NCBI GenBank assembly: GCA_963755825.1
Contig: CAVWLA010000001.1
Span: 1,860,001-1,924,000, forward strand
DNA length: 64,000 bases
Direction of reading: 5' to 3'
From: DATBQN01 sp963755825
Lineage (GTDB): Bacteria; Acidobacteriota; Thermoanaerobaculia; Multivoradales; UBA5704
The position numbers and the translations under genes are program-made. Position 1 is the first letter of the stretch; each line of letters opens with the position of its first letter. Positions 46,219-53,891 of this stretch are shown here, one piece after another. The notes under the pieces were generated by a model. That model saw only the letters and a program-made list of their open reading frames with translations. It did not search any database and had not been told where the DNA came from.

Positions 46219-47358
46219 ATGTCCGACAATCCGCTCACCCGGCTCTCCGCCCTCGGCCAGAGCGTCTGGTACGACTACATCCGCCGCGACCTCTACCAGG
46301 GCGGCGAGCTCAAGCGCCTGATCGCCGAGGACGGCCTCAAAGGGATGACCTCGAACCCCAGCATCTTCGAGAAGGCGATCGCCGCCACCGAGCTCTACGA
46401 CGCCGACATCCGCACCGCGGCGGCGACGGGCAAGAGCCCGGCCGACATCTTCGAGGCGCTCGAGGTCGAGGACGTGCGGCGCGCCGCCGACGCCTTCCAA
46501 CCGGTCTACGCGGCGACCGGCGGCACCGACGGCTTCGTCTCGATCGAGGTCGAGCCGCACCTGGCGCTCGACACCGCGGGGACGATCGCCGCCGCGCGGC
46601 GGCTGTGGAAGGCCTGCGACCGGCCGAACGTGATGGTCAAGATCCCGGGCACCGAGCCGGGCCTGGCGGCGATCCAGCAGTGCCTGACGGAGGGGATCAA
46701 CATCAACATCACCCTCCTCTTCTCCGTCCCCCGCCACCGGCAGGTGATGGAGGCCTATCTGCAGGCGATGGAGGCGCGGGTGGCGGCGGGAGAGAGCGTC
46801 GCGGCCATCCGTTCGGTCGCCTCGTTCTTCGTCAGCCGCGTCGACACCAACGTCGACAAGAAGCTCGACGCCATCGCCAAGGCCGGCGACCGCTCCGCCG
46901 CCGACCGCGACAAGGCCAGGGCGCTCCGCGGCAAGACCGGGATCGCCAACGCCCGCCTCGCCTTCCAGGCCTTCCGCGAGGTCTTCGAGAGCGCCCGCTT
47001 CGGCAAGCTCAAGGCCGCCGGCGTCGCCGTGCAGCGCCCGCTCTGGGCCTCGACCTCGACCAAGGACCCGGCCTACCCCGACCTCTACTACGTCGAGGCG
47101 CTGGCCGGTCCCGACACCGTCGACACCATCCCGCCGGAGACCTTCACCGCCTACAAGGATCACGGCGATCCGAAGGTGCGGATCGAGGACGACCTCGACG
47201 CCGCCCGCGGCGCCTTCGCCGGCTTGCAGGAGCTCGGCATCGACGCCGCGCAGGTCTACCAGGAGCTGGAGGACGAGGGGATCAAGAAGTTCGCCGACTC
47301 CTACGACCAGCTGCTGAAGGCGGTCGAGGGCAAGGAGGCGGCGATCCGCGTCTCCTGA
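46219..47358 (+). CDS. tal: Transaldolase
   Basis: A 379-residue class I aldolase-fold transaldolase of the longer TAL subfamily (as in actinobacteria). MTSNPSIFEKAI contains the early Asp/Asn region; RPNVMVKIPGTEPGL holds the Schiff-base Lys; INITLLFSVPRH follows; SFFVSRVDTNVDKKLD and KDPAYPDLYYVEALAGPDTVDTIPPETF complete the barrel. Start ATG 46219 follows GGAGGT. It moves the dihydroxyacetone unit between sugar phosphates with the upstream transketolase. Confidence 0.95.
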   Translation: MSDNPLTRLSALGQSVWYDYIRRDLYQGGELKRLIAEDGLKGMTSNPSIFEKAIAATELYDADIRTAAATGKSPADIFEALEVEDVRRAADAFQPVYAATGGTDGFVSIEVEPHLALDTAGTIAAARRLWKACDRPNVMVKIPGTEPGLAAIQQCLTEGININITLLFSVPRHRQVMEAYLQAMEARVAAGESVAAIRSVASFFVSRVDTNVDKKLDAIAKAGDRSAADRDKARALRGKTGIANARLAFQAFREVFESARFGKLKAAGVAVQRPLWASTSTKDPAYPDLYYVEALAGPDTVDTIPPETFTAYKDHGDPKVRIEDDLDAARGAFAGLQELGIDAAQVYQELEDEGIKKFADSYDQLLKAVEGKEAAIRVS

Positions 47359-47381
47359 CGCCGAGCGCGGAACCATCGTCG

Positions 47382-48017
47382 ATGAGCGCCGAATCCCCCG
47401 CCGGCTCCCCCGCCGTCACCCACCTCTTCACCGACCTCGGCGGCGTGCTGCTCACCAACGGCTGGGACCGGCCGCTCCGCCAGCGCACGGCCGAGCGCTT
47501 CGGCGTCGATCCGGCACAGATGGACGAGCGCCATCACCTCACCTACGACACCTACGAGTCGGGGAAGATGGGGCTCCGCGCCTACCTCGACCGCATCATC
47601 TTCTACCAGCCGCGGAGCTTCACCCACCAGCAGGTGATCGACTTCATCCTCGGCGAGGCGCGGCCGTTCCCGGAGATGATCGACCTCGTCAAGCGGCTCA
47701 AGGCGCGCCACGGCCTCAAGGTCGCGGTGGTCTCGAACGAGGGCCGCGAGCTGACCGCTGACCGCATCGAGCGCTTCGGCCTGCGCGACTTCGTCGACTT
47801 CTTCATCGTCTCCGCCTACGTCCACTTCAGGAAGCCCGATCACGACATCTTCCGCGTCGCTTTAGACGTCGCGCAGGCGGAGCCGCAGCACGTCGCCTAC
47901 CTCGAGGATCGCGAGATGTTCGTCGAGGCGGCGACGGAGGTCGGCCTGCGCGCGATCTGGCACCGCGGCATCGACTCGACGACCGCGGCGCTCGCTGCGA
48001 TGGGGTTGACGGTCTAG
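47382..48017 (+). CDS. HAD-superfamily hydrolase
   Basis: A 211-residue haloacid-dehalogenase-like protein. The first motif is FTDLGGVLLTNGWD: the nucleophile Asp is present, while the usual second Asp is Gly, as in YihX-type members. Motif II is VAVVSNEGREL, motif III Lys is in VHFRKPDHDIFRVAL and motif IV YLEDREMFVEAATEVGL keeps the acidic pair. A phosphatase on a small sugar phosphate is likely, in keeping with the preceding tkt-tal genes (24-bp gap). No clear Shine-Dalgarno at ATG 47382. Confidence 0.8.
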   Translation: MSAESPAGSPAVTHLFTDLGGVLLTNGWDRPLRQRTAERFGVDPAQMDERHHLTYDTYESGKMGLRAYLDRIIFYQPRSFTHQQVIDFILGEARPFPEMIDLVKRLKARHGLKVAVVSNEGRELTADRIERFGLRDFVDFFIVSAYVHFRKPDHDIFRVALDVAQAEPQHVAYLEDREMFVEAATEVGLRAIWHRGIDSTTAALAAMGLTV

Positions 48018-48039
48018 GGAAGCGACCGCCGCGCGCCGC

Positions 48040-48591
48040 TCAGACGACGACGCCGTCCCAGCGGAACTTGTAGCGGCGGGGGGTGAAGCCGGGGATGGCG
48101 AGCGGCACGAGGAGCAGTTGGCCGTCGCGCCAGAACGCGGCCGGCGGGAGCCGCTCTCCGGTGCGGTAGAAGTGCCGCAGGTAGGCGAGATCGCAGGCGG
48201 CGAAGTCGGAGAGCCAGGCGTCGAGGTCGCGGATGCCGAGCTCGTGCAGGAGCGCCAGGGCGTAGCGCGACGCCTCCCGCTCGTAGGCCTCGATCTCGGC
48301 CAGCTCCGCCGCGGTGTAGCAGCCCGCCGCCTTGCCGCCGAGGCTCCGCGCGCGCTCCGAGAGGCTCCACTGCACCGTGTGGCCGAAGAGGTGCGCCAGC
48401 GTGAAGAGTTTCGCCGCCGGATCGCCCCGCTTCTGCAGCCGGATCTCGGCGCCGTCGAGGTCGCCCAGGAACGCCAATGGCTCGTCGACGAAGCGGACCT
48501 CGACCGCGAAGCGGCGGCGGATGAGGGCGCTCGCCCGCTCGACGAGGTCGGCGGAGCGTTCGGCGGAGGGCGCGGTCGACGGCTCGGCCAT
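48040..48591 (-). CDS. IrrE/ImmA-like protein with altered HExxH motif
   Basis: A 183-residue protein. KLFTLAHLFGHTVQWSL is at the place of the HExxH zinc-peptidase motif of the ImmA/IrrE group, but the catalytic Glu is missing (H-L-F-G-H). A second Glu-rich helix, ELAEIEAYEREASRYALALL, resembles the third-ligand helix (E..A..FA) of these proteins. LYLRHFYRTGE-type sequence (DLAYLRHFYRTGERLPPAAFW) and a beta end follow. A degenerate or altered metal site seems likely; function unknown. It lies 69 bp downstream of the EEP-family gene on the same strand. Confidence 0.6.
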   Translation of the reverse strand: MAEPSTAPSAERSADLVERASALIRRRFAVEVRFVDEPLAFLGDLDGAEIRLQKRGDPAAKLFTLAHLFGHTVQWSLSERARSLGGKAAGCYTAAELAEIEAYEREASRYALALLHELGIRDLDAWLSDFAACDLAYLRHFYRTGERLPPAAFWRDGQLLLVPLAIPGFTPRRYKFRWDGVVV

Positions 48592-48660
48592 GACGGCGCG
48601 GAGGATATCGAGGACGACGCGGGAGCGCGAGGACGGCGGCGGCTCGGCCGGCCGCGCCGG

Positions 48661-49515
48661 CTACGGCGCCGCGTCCCCGTCCCCCAGCTCGAACTCGGCG
48701 ATCACCGGCAGGTGGTCGCTCGCCACGCGCGATGCCTGCAGGCGGCAGACGCGGACCTGGGCGAGCTCGAGCGGCCCGCGGTAGTAGACGCGGTCGAGGC
48801 CGCCCTGCGGCGAGAACGAGGGGTAGGTGCGGAGAGCGCGGTCCGTCGCCCGCCCCTTGCGGTCGGTGGCGCAACGGAAGCCGAAGACGTCGACGAAGAT
48901 CGGCCGCAGCAGCGAGCGCCAGTCGTTGAAGTCGCCGGCGACCAGCACCGGCACGTCCGGTCCGATGCGGCGGAACTCCTCCGAGTTGACGAGCAGCCCG
49001 ACCTGGCGCACCCGCTCGCGCGCCGAGAGGCCGAGGTGGAGGTTGAAGACCTCGATCGGCCGCTCGCCGGATGTGCCGCCCGCCGCGAGGGTGGTGTGCT
49101 GGCAGCCGCGGCGGATGAGGCTGCGGCGGCCGCCCGCGGCGGTCATCACGTTCTGCGCCTGCTGGCGGCGGCGCGACAGCGGCGGCGGCGCCGGATCGTC
49201 CGCCGGCGGCATCGCGACGGTGAGGTCGATGTTGCGTTCGGCGACGATGGGAAAGCGCGACAGGGTGGCGTTGCCGTAGCGCCCCTGCTTGAGCGCCACG
49301 TTGTGGCCGACGGCGACGTGCGGGAAGCCGAGCTCGAGGGCGAGCTCGCGGGCCAGGTCGAGGCCGCGCGAGCGCGGCGCCCCCTCGTCCACCTCCTGGA
49401 GGAGCACGAGGTCGGCGCGGTAGTGCGCCAGGATGGCCGCGATCCGCTGCGGGCGGAAGCGGCGATCGACCCCGATGGCCCGATGGATGTTGTAGGTGAT
49501 GACCCGCAAGCGCAA
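48661..49515 (-). CDS. Endonuclease/exonuclease/phosphatase family protein
   Basis: A 284-residue EEP-fold enzyme without signal peptide. RVITYNIHRAIGVD (metal Asn), DLVLLQEVDEG (metal Glu), GNATLSRFPI, NLHLGLSARERVRQ (catalytic His), VLVAGDFNDW (Asp/Asn) and VASDHLPVIAEF (final Asp-His) are all present, so it should be an active phosphodiesterase or phosphatase. The substrate is unknown; lipid-like relatives exist next to cardiolipin synthases. The start is TTG 49515. It is divergent from the DUF488 gene. Confidence 0.87.
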   Translation of the reverse strand: MRLRVITYNIHRAIGVDRRFRPQRIAAILAHYRADLVLLQEVDEGAPRSRGLDLARELALELGFPHVAVGHNVALKQGRYGNATLSRFPIVAERNIDLTVAMPPADDPAPPPLSRRRQQAQNVMTAAGGRRSLIRRGCQHTTLAAGGTSGERPIEVFNLHLGLSARERVRQVGLLVNSEEFRRIGPDVPVLVAGDFNDWRSLLRPIFVDVFGFRCATDRKGRATDRALRTYPSFSPQGGLDRVYYRGPLELAQVRVCRLQASRVASDHLPVIAEFELGDGDAAP

Positions 49516-49581
49516 CGCCGGCTCCGCCCCTCGGCCGGACCCCCTCGACGGCAGCCCGGCACGCGCGGTCCGTTCCGCGGC

Positions 49582-49595
49582 TCGACTATAGTCGA
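49582..49595. promoter_or_regulatory. Perfect 14-bp palindrome containing a -10-like TATAGT on both strands
   Basis: TCGACTATAGTCGA, 3 bp before the DUF488 ATG (49599). TATAGT at 49587-49592 would place a transcription start at about the A of the ATG, so the mRNA may be leaderless. The same element read on the minus strand could serve the EEP gene. No -35 seen. Confidence 0.4.
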
Positions 49596-49598
49596 AGC

Positions 49599-50228
49599 AT
49601 GCGCGGTCCGGTCTTCACCCTCGGCCACTCGACGCGGGCCGCGGCCGAGGTGATCGGCATGCTGCAGGAGGCCGGAGTCGAGCGGCTGGTCGACGTCCGC
49701 CGCTTCCCCGGCTCCCGCCGCCACCCGCAGTTCGGCCGCGACGCGCTCGCCGCGGCGCTCGCCGCGGCCGCGATCGAGTACCGCCACGAGCCGGACCTCG
49801 GCGGCCGGCGGCAGCCGCTCCCCGACTCTCCCAACACCGCCTGGCGGGTGGCCGCCTTCCGCGGCTACGCCGACCACATGGAGAGCGCCGAGTTCCGCGC
49901 CGCCCTCGAGCGGCTGATCGCCGGCGCCGCCGAGCGGCCGACCGCCATCCTCTGCGCCGAGGCGGTCCCCTGGCGCTGCCACCGCCGGCTGATCGCCGAC
50001 GCCCTGGTGGCGCGCGGCCTCGAGGTGGTCGACCTGCTGGAGCCGGGGCGGCGCGAGGCGCACCGCCTCCACCCCGACGCCCGCGTGCTCCCCGGCGGTC
50101 GCCTCGTCTACCCGGCCCCGGAGCCGGCGCAAGCCGCGCTCGACCTCGCCCCCGCCGCCTCGCCGCCGGTTGCCGATCCCCCGCGGTTCCCCTACCATCC
50201 AGACGACTCTCGAATGACAAGGAGATGA
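49599..50228 (+). CDS. DUF488 family protein
   Basis: A 209-residue protein. TLGHSTRAAAEVIGMLQEAGVERLVDVRRFPGSRRHPQF is the family signature (GHS and DVR with Arg/Pro), followed by EYRHEPDLGGRR, FRGYADHM and ILCAEAVPWRCHRRLIADAL with the conserved Cys-xxxxx-CHR motif. DUF488 proteins are widespread and of unsettled function, possibly nucleic-acid or metal related. The C-terminal ~35 residues are Pro/Ala rich. No Shine-Dalgarno; the start may be leaderless. It precedes two DinB genes with a 4-bp gap. Confidence 0.85.
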   Translation: MRGPVFTLGHSTRAAAEVIGMLQEAGVERLVDVRRFPGSRRHPQFGRDALAAALAAAAIEYRHEPDLGGRRQPLPDSPNTAWRVAAFRGYADHMESAEFRAALERLIAGAAERPTAILCAEAVPWRCHRRLIADALVARGLEVVDLLEPGRREAHRLHPDARVLPGGRLVYPAPEPAQAALDLAPAASPPVADPPRFPYHPDDSRMTRR

Positions 50229-50232
50229 CCGC

Positions 50233-50736
50233 ATGAGCATCGCCGAAGACCTGCTGCCCGAGTTCGACCACGAGATGGGCAGCACGCGAAGGACGTTGGA
50301 GCGGATCGACGAGAGCCAGCTCGCCTGGACGCCGCACGAGCGGTCGATGACCCTGGGGCGCCTCGCCTCGCACATCGCCGAGCTGCCAGGCTGGGCGGTG
50401 AGCACCCTCAACGACGAGTTCTTCGACATGGCCGCCCCCGGCGCCTACAACCCGCACAACCTCGCCTCGCGCCAGGAGATCCTCGACCTCTTCGCTTCCT
50501 GCCGGGCCGACGCCCGCGCGGCGCTCGTCGGCACCAACGACGCGAAGATGCTCGAGCCCTGGTCGCTCCGGCGGGGCGAGCAGACCATCTTCACCCTGCC
50601 GCGCGTCGCGGTGCTCCGCTCGTGGCTGTTCAGCCACATCATCCACCACCGCGGCCAGCTGACGGTCTATCTGCGGATGACCGGCTCGCCCGTGCCATCG
50701 ATCTACGGTCCGTCCGCGGACGAGAAAGGAATGTGA
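50233..50736 (+). CDS. DinB-family protein
   Basis: A 167-residue DinB/DUF1569-like four-helix protein. LLPEFDHEMGSTRRTLERI is helix 1; LGRLASHIAELPGW carries the first His; FSHIIHHRGQLTVYLRMTGSPVPSIYGPSADE is the typical C-terminal HxxHHRGQL helix and tail. Three His would bind a metal. Start ATG 50233 follows AAGGAG. It overlaps the next gene by one base; the two proteins are clear tandem duplicates. Confidence 0.88.
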   Translation: MSIAEDLLPEFDHEMGSTRRTLERIDESQLAWTPHERSMTLGRLASHIAELPGWAVSTLNDEFFDMAAPGAYNPHNLASRQEILDLFASCRADARAALVGTNDAKMLEPWSLRRGEQTIFTLPRVAVLRSWLFSHIIHHRGQLTVYLRMTGSPVPSIYGPSADEKGM

Positions 50737-51251
50737 TGACGATGAGCGTCGCTGAATCGATGCTTCCCGAGTTCGACAACGAGATGGCGACCACCCGCCG
50801 CCTCCTCGAGAGGGTGCCCGAGGACCAGCTCGGCTGGAAGCCGCACGAGCGGTCGGCGACCCTCGGCAGCCTGGCGGGGCACCTCGCCCAGCTCCCCGGC
50901 CTCGGCTCGCGGGTCTTCTCCGGCGACTCGGTCGACATCGCGCCGCCGGACGCGCCGCCGCCGACGCCGGTCAAGCTCGAGTCGCGGCAGGAGATCCTCG
51001 ACCTCTTCGACGCCAACGTGAAGAAGGCGCGCGAGGCGATCGCGGCCGCCGACGACGCGACCATGGCGAAGACCTGGTCGCTGCTGCGCGCCGGCCAGAC
51101 GATGTTCGCCATGCCGCGCACCAATGCGGTGCGCACCATGCTGATGAGCCACAGCATCCACCACCGCGGCCAGCTGAGCGTCTACCTGCGCCTGACCGGC
51201 GCCATGGTGCCGTCGATCTACGGGCCGTCGGCGGACGAGCCGAGGGTCTGA
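50736..51251 (+). CDS. DinB-family protein, tandem duplicate
   Basis: A 171-residue paralogue of the preceding gene with the same order of motifs: MLPEFDNEMATTRRLLERV, WKPHERSATLGSLAGHLAQLPG, LMSHSIHHRGQLSVYLRLTGAMVPSIYGPSADEP. ATG 50736 overlaps the previous stop (TGATG) and follows GAAAGGA. The surface loops between helices 2 and 3 differ most (SVDIAPPDAPPPTP), which suggests different substrates. Followed by a terminator. Confidence 0.88.
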   Translation: MTMSVAESMLPEFDNEMATTRRLLERVPEDQLGWKPHERSATLGSLAGHLAQLPGLGSRVFSGDSVDIAPPDAPPPTPVKLESRQEILDLFDANVKKAREAIAAADDATMAKTWSLLRAGQTMFAMPRTNAVRTMLMSHSIHHRGQLSVYLRLTGAMVPSIYGPSADEPRV

Positions 51252-51284
51252 GCAAGGCCCGCTGAGCCGCCCCTCCGACCCGCC

Positions 51285-51312
51285 AGGAGCCCGCCCGCCG
51301 CGGCGGGCTCCT
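51285..51312 (+). terminator. Terminator-like hairpin after DinB pair
   Basis: AGGAGCCCGCC (51285-51295) and GGCGGGCTCCT (51302-51312), 11-bp perfect stem with 6-nt loop, followed by TCTCG. Short U-tract only. Confidence 0.6.
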
Positions 51313-51435
51313 TCTCGATCGCCCCTCGTCGATTCCGCACCGGTTCTCGCCGCCGAGTCACTCCGCGCGCCCTCCGCGCCGGATCGCTCGCTCACCGGTC
51401 GAGATGGAAGGCAGCCGGGCGCGCCGCTCTCCTTC

Positions 51436-51718
51436 CGCCTGGAGCGGAACGGGAAGATTTGGATTCTTCCCCGTCCGAGCGGGTGGGAAGCGGAAGAAGT
51501 CGATTCTTCCGCTGCCGAGCGGGTTGGAAGCGGAAGAGATCAATTCTTCCGCCTCCGATCGGGGCGGCAGGGGAACGAGATGGATTCTTCCGCTGCCGAT
51601 TCGGCGGGAAGCGGAAGAGATCGATTCTTCCGCTTCCGAGCGGTGCGGCGGCGGAAGCGGCGGGCTCTTCCGCTTCCGATCGGGCGGGAAGCGGACGCGG
51701 CGGGCTCTCCGGCGACGG
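51436..51718. repeat. Tandem array of ~40-bp palindromic units (about 7 copies)
   Basis: The element GATTCTTCC or a variant recurs at 51462, 51502, 51542, 51583, 51623, 51663 and 51703, i.e. every 40-41 bp. Each unit contains GGAAGCGGAAGA and, a few bases later, TCTTCCGCTTCC or close variants, which pair into a ~12-bp hairpin. Units differ by point changes, and the last ones decay. The array occupies the gap between the convergent DinB pair and thioesterase gene (51252-51755); I see no gene in it. There are no unique spacers, so it is not a CRISPR array. Confidence 0.8.
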
Positions 51719-51755
51719 ATCGAGCCGGCGACGAACGAGATCGTCTCTCGGTTCT

Positions 51756-52088
51756 CTACAGCACGGCGAAGGTGACGGTCGCCTTGGCGACCAGCTCCCC
51801 CTCCTGGAAGACCTCTCCCTCGGCGACGGCCAGGCGGCGGCCGCGACGGAGGAGCTTGCCGCGGCCGACCAGACGGCCGGGACGGGCGCGCGACAGGAGG
51901 TTGACGGTGACCGCCGCGGGCACCACCGGCACGCCCGCGGCCTGCGCCGCCGAGACCTCGGCGAGCGTCGTCAGCACGGCGAAGTGGATGGTCTCGGGCG
52001 CCACCTGGTGCTCGAGGCCGGCGTCGAGAACGACGGAGGCGCCGTCGTCGCCGGCGCGGATGCCGAGGGTGTCGTTGAAGGAGGTCAT
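51756..52088 (-). CDS. Hotdog-fold thioesterase-like protein
   Basis: A 110-residue PaaI/YiiD-like hotdog protein: HQVAPETIHFAVLTTLAEVSAAQAAG forms the central helix region (with Glu in place of the usual acidic residue), followed by strands VTVNLLSRARPGRLVGRGKLLRRGRRLAVAEGEVFQEGELVAKATVTFAVL, a common hotdog end. Likely hydrolyses an acyl-CoA; which one is unknown. It is last in the minus-strand operon that begins at 55348. Shorter than most family members by about 20 residues. Confidence 0.72.
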   Translation of the reverse strand: MTSFNDTLGIRAGDDGASVVLDAGLEHQVAPETIHFAVLTTLAEVSAAQAAGVPVVPAAVTVNLLSRARPGRLVGRGKLLRRGRRLAVAEGEVFQEGELVAKATVTFAVL

Positions 52089-52142
52089 GCCGGCGAGCGT
52101 AGCATCTGCTTCCAGCGGCTCACAGCGGCGCCGGGCCGGCTG

Positions 52143-53291
52143 CTAGCTGGCGGTGAACGTCTCGCTGCGCACCGTCAGCCGCGCGAGGCGCTCGCGGTCG
52201 ACCTCGACGCCGAGGCCCGGGCGGTCGAGCGGCACCCGCATGCGCCCCGCCGCGTCCATCGTCCACTCGGGATCGACGACGTCGCGCTCCCAGTAGCGGC
52301 GGCTGGGCGAGACGTCGCCGGGGATGGTGAAGTTGGGGAGCGCGGCGAGCGCCACGTTGTGGGCGCGGCCGATGCCGCTCTCCAGCATGCCGCCGCACCA
52401 GACCGGCAGGCCCGCCGCGGCGCAGGCGTCGTGGATGGCGATCGCCTGGCGGAAGCCGCCCACCCGGCCGGGCTTGATGTTGACGATGCGGCCGCTCCCG
52501 AGGGCGATAGCGTCCTCGGCGCGCTCGACCGAGGTGATCGACTCGTCGAGGCAGATCGGCGTCGAGAGGGCGCGCTGCAGCTCGGCGTGGCGGCGGAGGT
52601 CGTCCCAGGCGAGCGGCTGCTCGATCATCACCAGATCGAGGCCGTCGAGCCGCCGGAACAGCTCGCGGTCGGCGAGGGTATAGGCATTGTTGGCGTCAGC
52701 CATGAGCGGCGCCGCGGGCAGCGCCCGGCGCGCGCTCTCCAGATACTCGACGTCCTGCCCCGGCTTGATCTTGATCTTGATCTTCCGATAGCCCTCGGCG
52801 AGCGCCCGCGCCGCCCGCTCGACCAGCGCCGCGGGGCTCGCCTGGATGCCGAGCGAGATGCCCACCTCGATCGCGGCGCGGGCGGCGGCGCGCGGCGCGC
52901 CGGCAGATTCGACGAGGACCTGCGCCAGCGGCAGGCCGCTCTCGCGCGCCGCCAGCTCCCAGGCAGCCATCTCGAGCGCCGCCTTCGCCATCTGATGGCC
53001 GCGGAAGTCGACGTCGAGCGCCGGCTGGATCTCCTCCGGCCCGGCGAAGCGGCGGCCGAGGACGCGCGGCGCGATCCAGCTGCGGAGCGCCCACCAGGCG
53101 GTGTCGACGGTCTCCGGGCCGTAGTTGGGCAGCTCGCCGGCGACGCATTCGCCCCAGCCGGGGACGCCCTGCGCGGAGAGCAGCTCGACGAGGAGGATGC
53201 GGCGGTGGGTGGTGACGCCGGAGGAGATCTGGAACGGCTCGACGAGCGGCAGGGCGATCTCGCGGAGGGTGATGCGGTCGATTTGCAGCAT
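52143..53291 (-). CDS. menC: o-Succinylbenzoate synthase / N-succinylamino acid racemase
   Basis: A 382-residue enolase-superfamily enzyme of the MenC2/NSAR type. The N-terminal cap begins IDRITLREIALPLVEPFQISSGVTTHRR. Catalytic residues: KIKIKIKPG (second Lys of the KxK pair), DANNAY and EQPLA and DESI (three metal acids), and INIKPGRVGG (general acid/base Lys). Such enzymes make o-succinylbenzoate for menaquinone, racemise N-succinylamino acids, or both. No other men genes are near, while a GNAT acyltransferase and a thioesterase share the operon, which favours the NSAR role; that is inference. Confidence 0.85.
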   Translation of the reverse strand: MLQIDRITLREIALPLVEPFQISSGVTTHRRILLVELLSAQGVPGWGECVAGELPNYGPETVDTAWWALRSWIAPRVLGRRFAGPEEIQPALDVDFRGHQMAKAALEMAAWELAARESGLPLAQVLVESAGAPRAAARAAIEVGISLGIQASPAALVERAARALAEGYRKIKIKIKPGQDVEYLESARRALPAAPLMADANNAYTLADRELFRRLDGLDLVMIEQPLAWDDLRRHAELQRALSTPICLDESITSVERAEDAIALGSGRIVNIKPGRVGGFRQAIAIHDACAAAGLPVWCGGMLESGIGRAHNVALAALPNFTIPGDVSPSRRYWERDVVDPEWTMDAAGRMRVPLDRPGLGVEVDRERLARLTVRSETFTAS

Positions 53292-53303
53292 GCGGCGCTC
53301 GCC

Positions 53304-53891
53304 CTACTTCTGCGCGTGGATCGTCTCGCGCCGCTCCAGCATGGCGACGAACTGCTCGATGCGGCGCGCCCGCGTCGCGGACCGCTTGGCGTCGTGGAGG
53401 CGGTAGAGGATGGCGTAGCGGTTGACGCTGCTCAGAGTGGCGAAGAAGGCGGCGGCGGCGGGGCTGGCGTCGAGGGCGCGCTGGAGGTCGGCGGGGACCG
53501 TCGCGGCGCTCTGCGCCGGGTACGCCGCCGCCCAGCGGCCGTCGGCCTGGGCGCGCTCGACCTCGCGCATCCCCGCCGGCCGCATGGCGCCGCGGGCGAT
53601 CAGCGCCTCGGCCTTGGCGCGGTTGATCTGCGACCAACGGCTCGCCGCCTTCCGCGGGGTGAACCGCTGCAGCCAGAAGTCGTCGTCGAGCGCCCCCTTC
53701 TGGCCGTCGATCCAGCCATGGGCGATGGCGATCTCGAGCGCCTCGGCGTAGGTGACGGTCGCCGCCGCGGCGCCCTTCTTGGCGAGCTGCAGCCGCACTC
53801 CCGCCGAGGTCTCGCCATGCGCCTCGAGCCAGCTCTCCCAGGCGGCGGGGGTGGCGCAGAGCAGGATGGGGAGATCGGCCGCGGGGCTCAG
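53304..53891 (-). CDS. YdeI/OmpD-associated family protein, apparent CTG start
   Basis: A 195-residue protein of the YdeI-like family: PAAWESWLEAHGETSAGVRLQLAKKG, TVTYAEALEIAIAHGWIDGQKGALDDDFWLQRFTPRKAASRWSQINRAKAEALIARG, PAGMREVERAQADGRW and a C-terminal YdeI segment ending SSVNRYAILYRLHDAKRSATRARRIEQFVAMLE. No ATG, GTG or TTG lies at the expected start. CTG 53891 follows GGAGGAGG by 5 bp and overlaps the stop of the GNAT gene (CTGA), so it is the likely start. Members are linked to stress or envelope resistance but have no settled mechanism. Confidence 0.8.
   Translation of the reverse strand: MSPAADLPILLCATPAAWESWLEAHGETSAGVRLQLAKKGAAAATVTYAEALEIAIAHGWIDGQKGALDDDFWLQRFTPRKAASRWSQINRAKAEALIARGAMRPAGMREVERAQADGRWAAAYPAQSAATVPADLQRALDASPAAAAFFATLSSVNRYAILYRLHDAKRSATRARRIEQFVAMLERRETIHAQK

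Noticed and set aside
43609..47376. Minus-strand frame of about 1250 codons opposite MFS, tkt and tal
   Set aside because: Low-complexity shadow; three well-known enzymes are encoded on the plus strand.
51436..51718. Possible CRISPR array
   Set aside because: Repeats are contiguous and themselves palindromic, the sequence between the conserved parts is not unique, and no cas genes are nearby.
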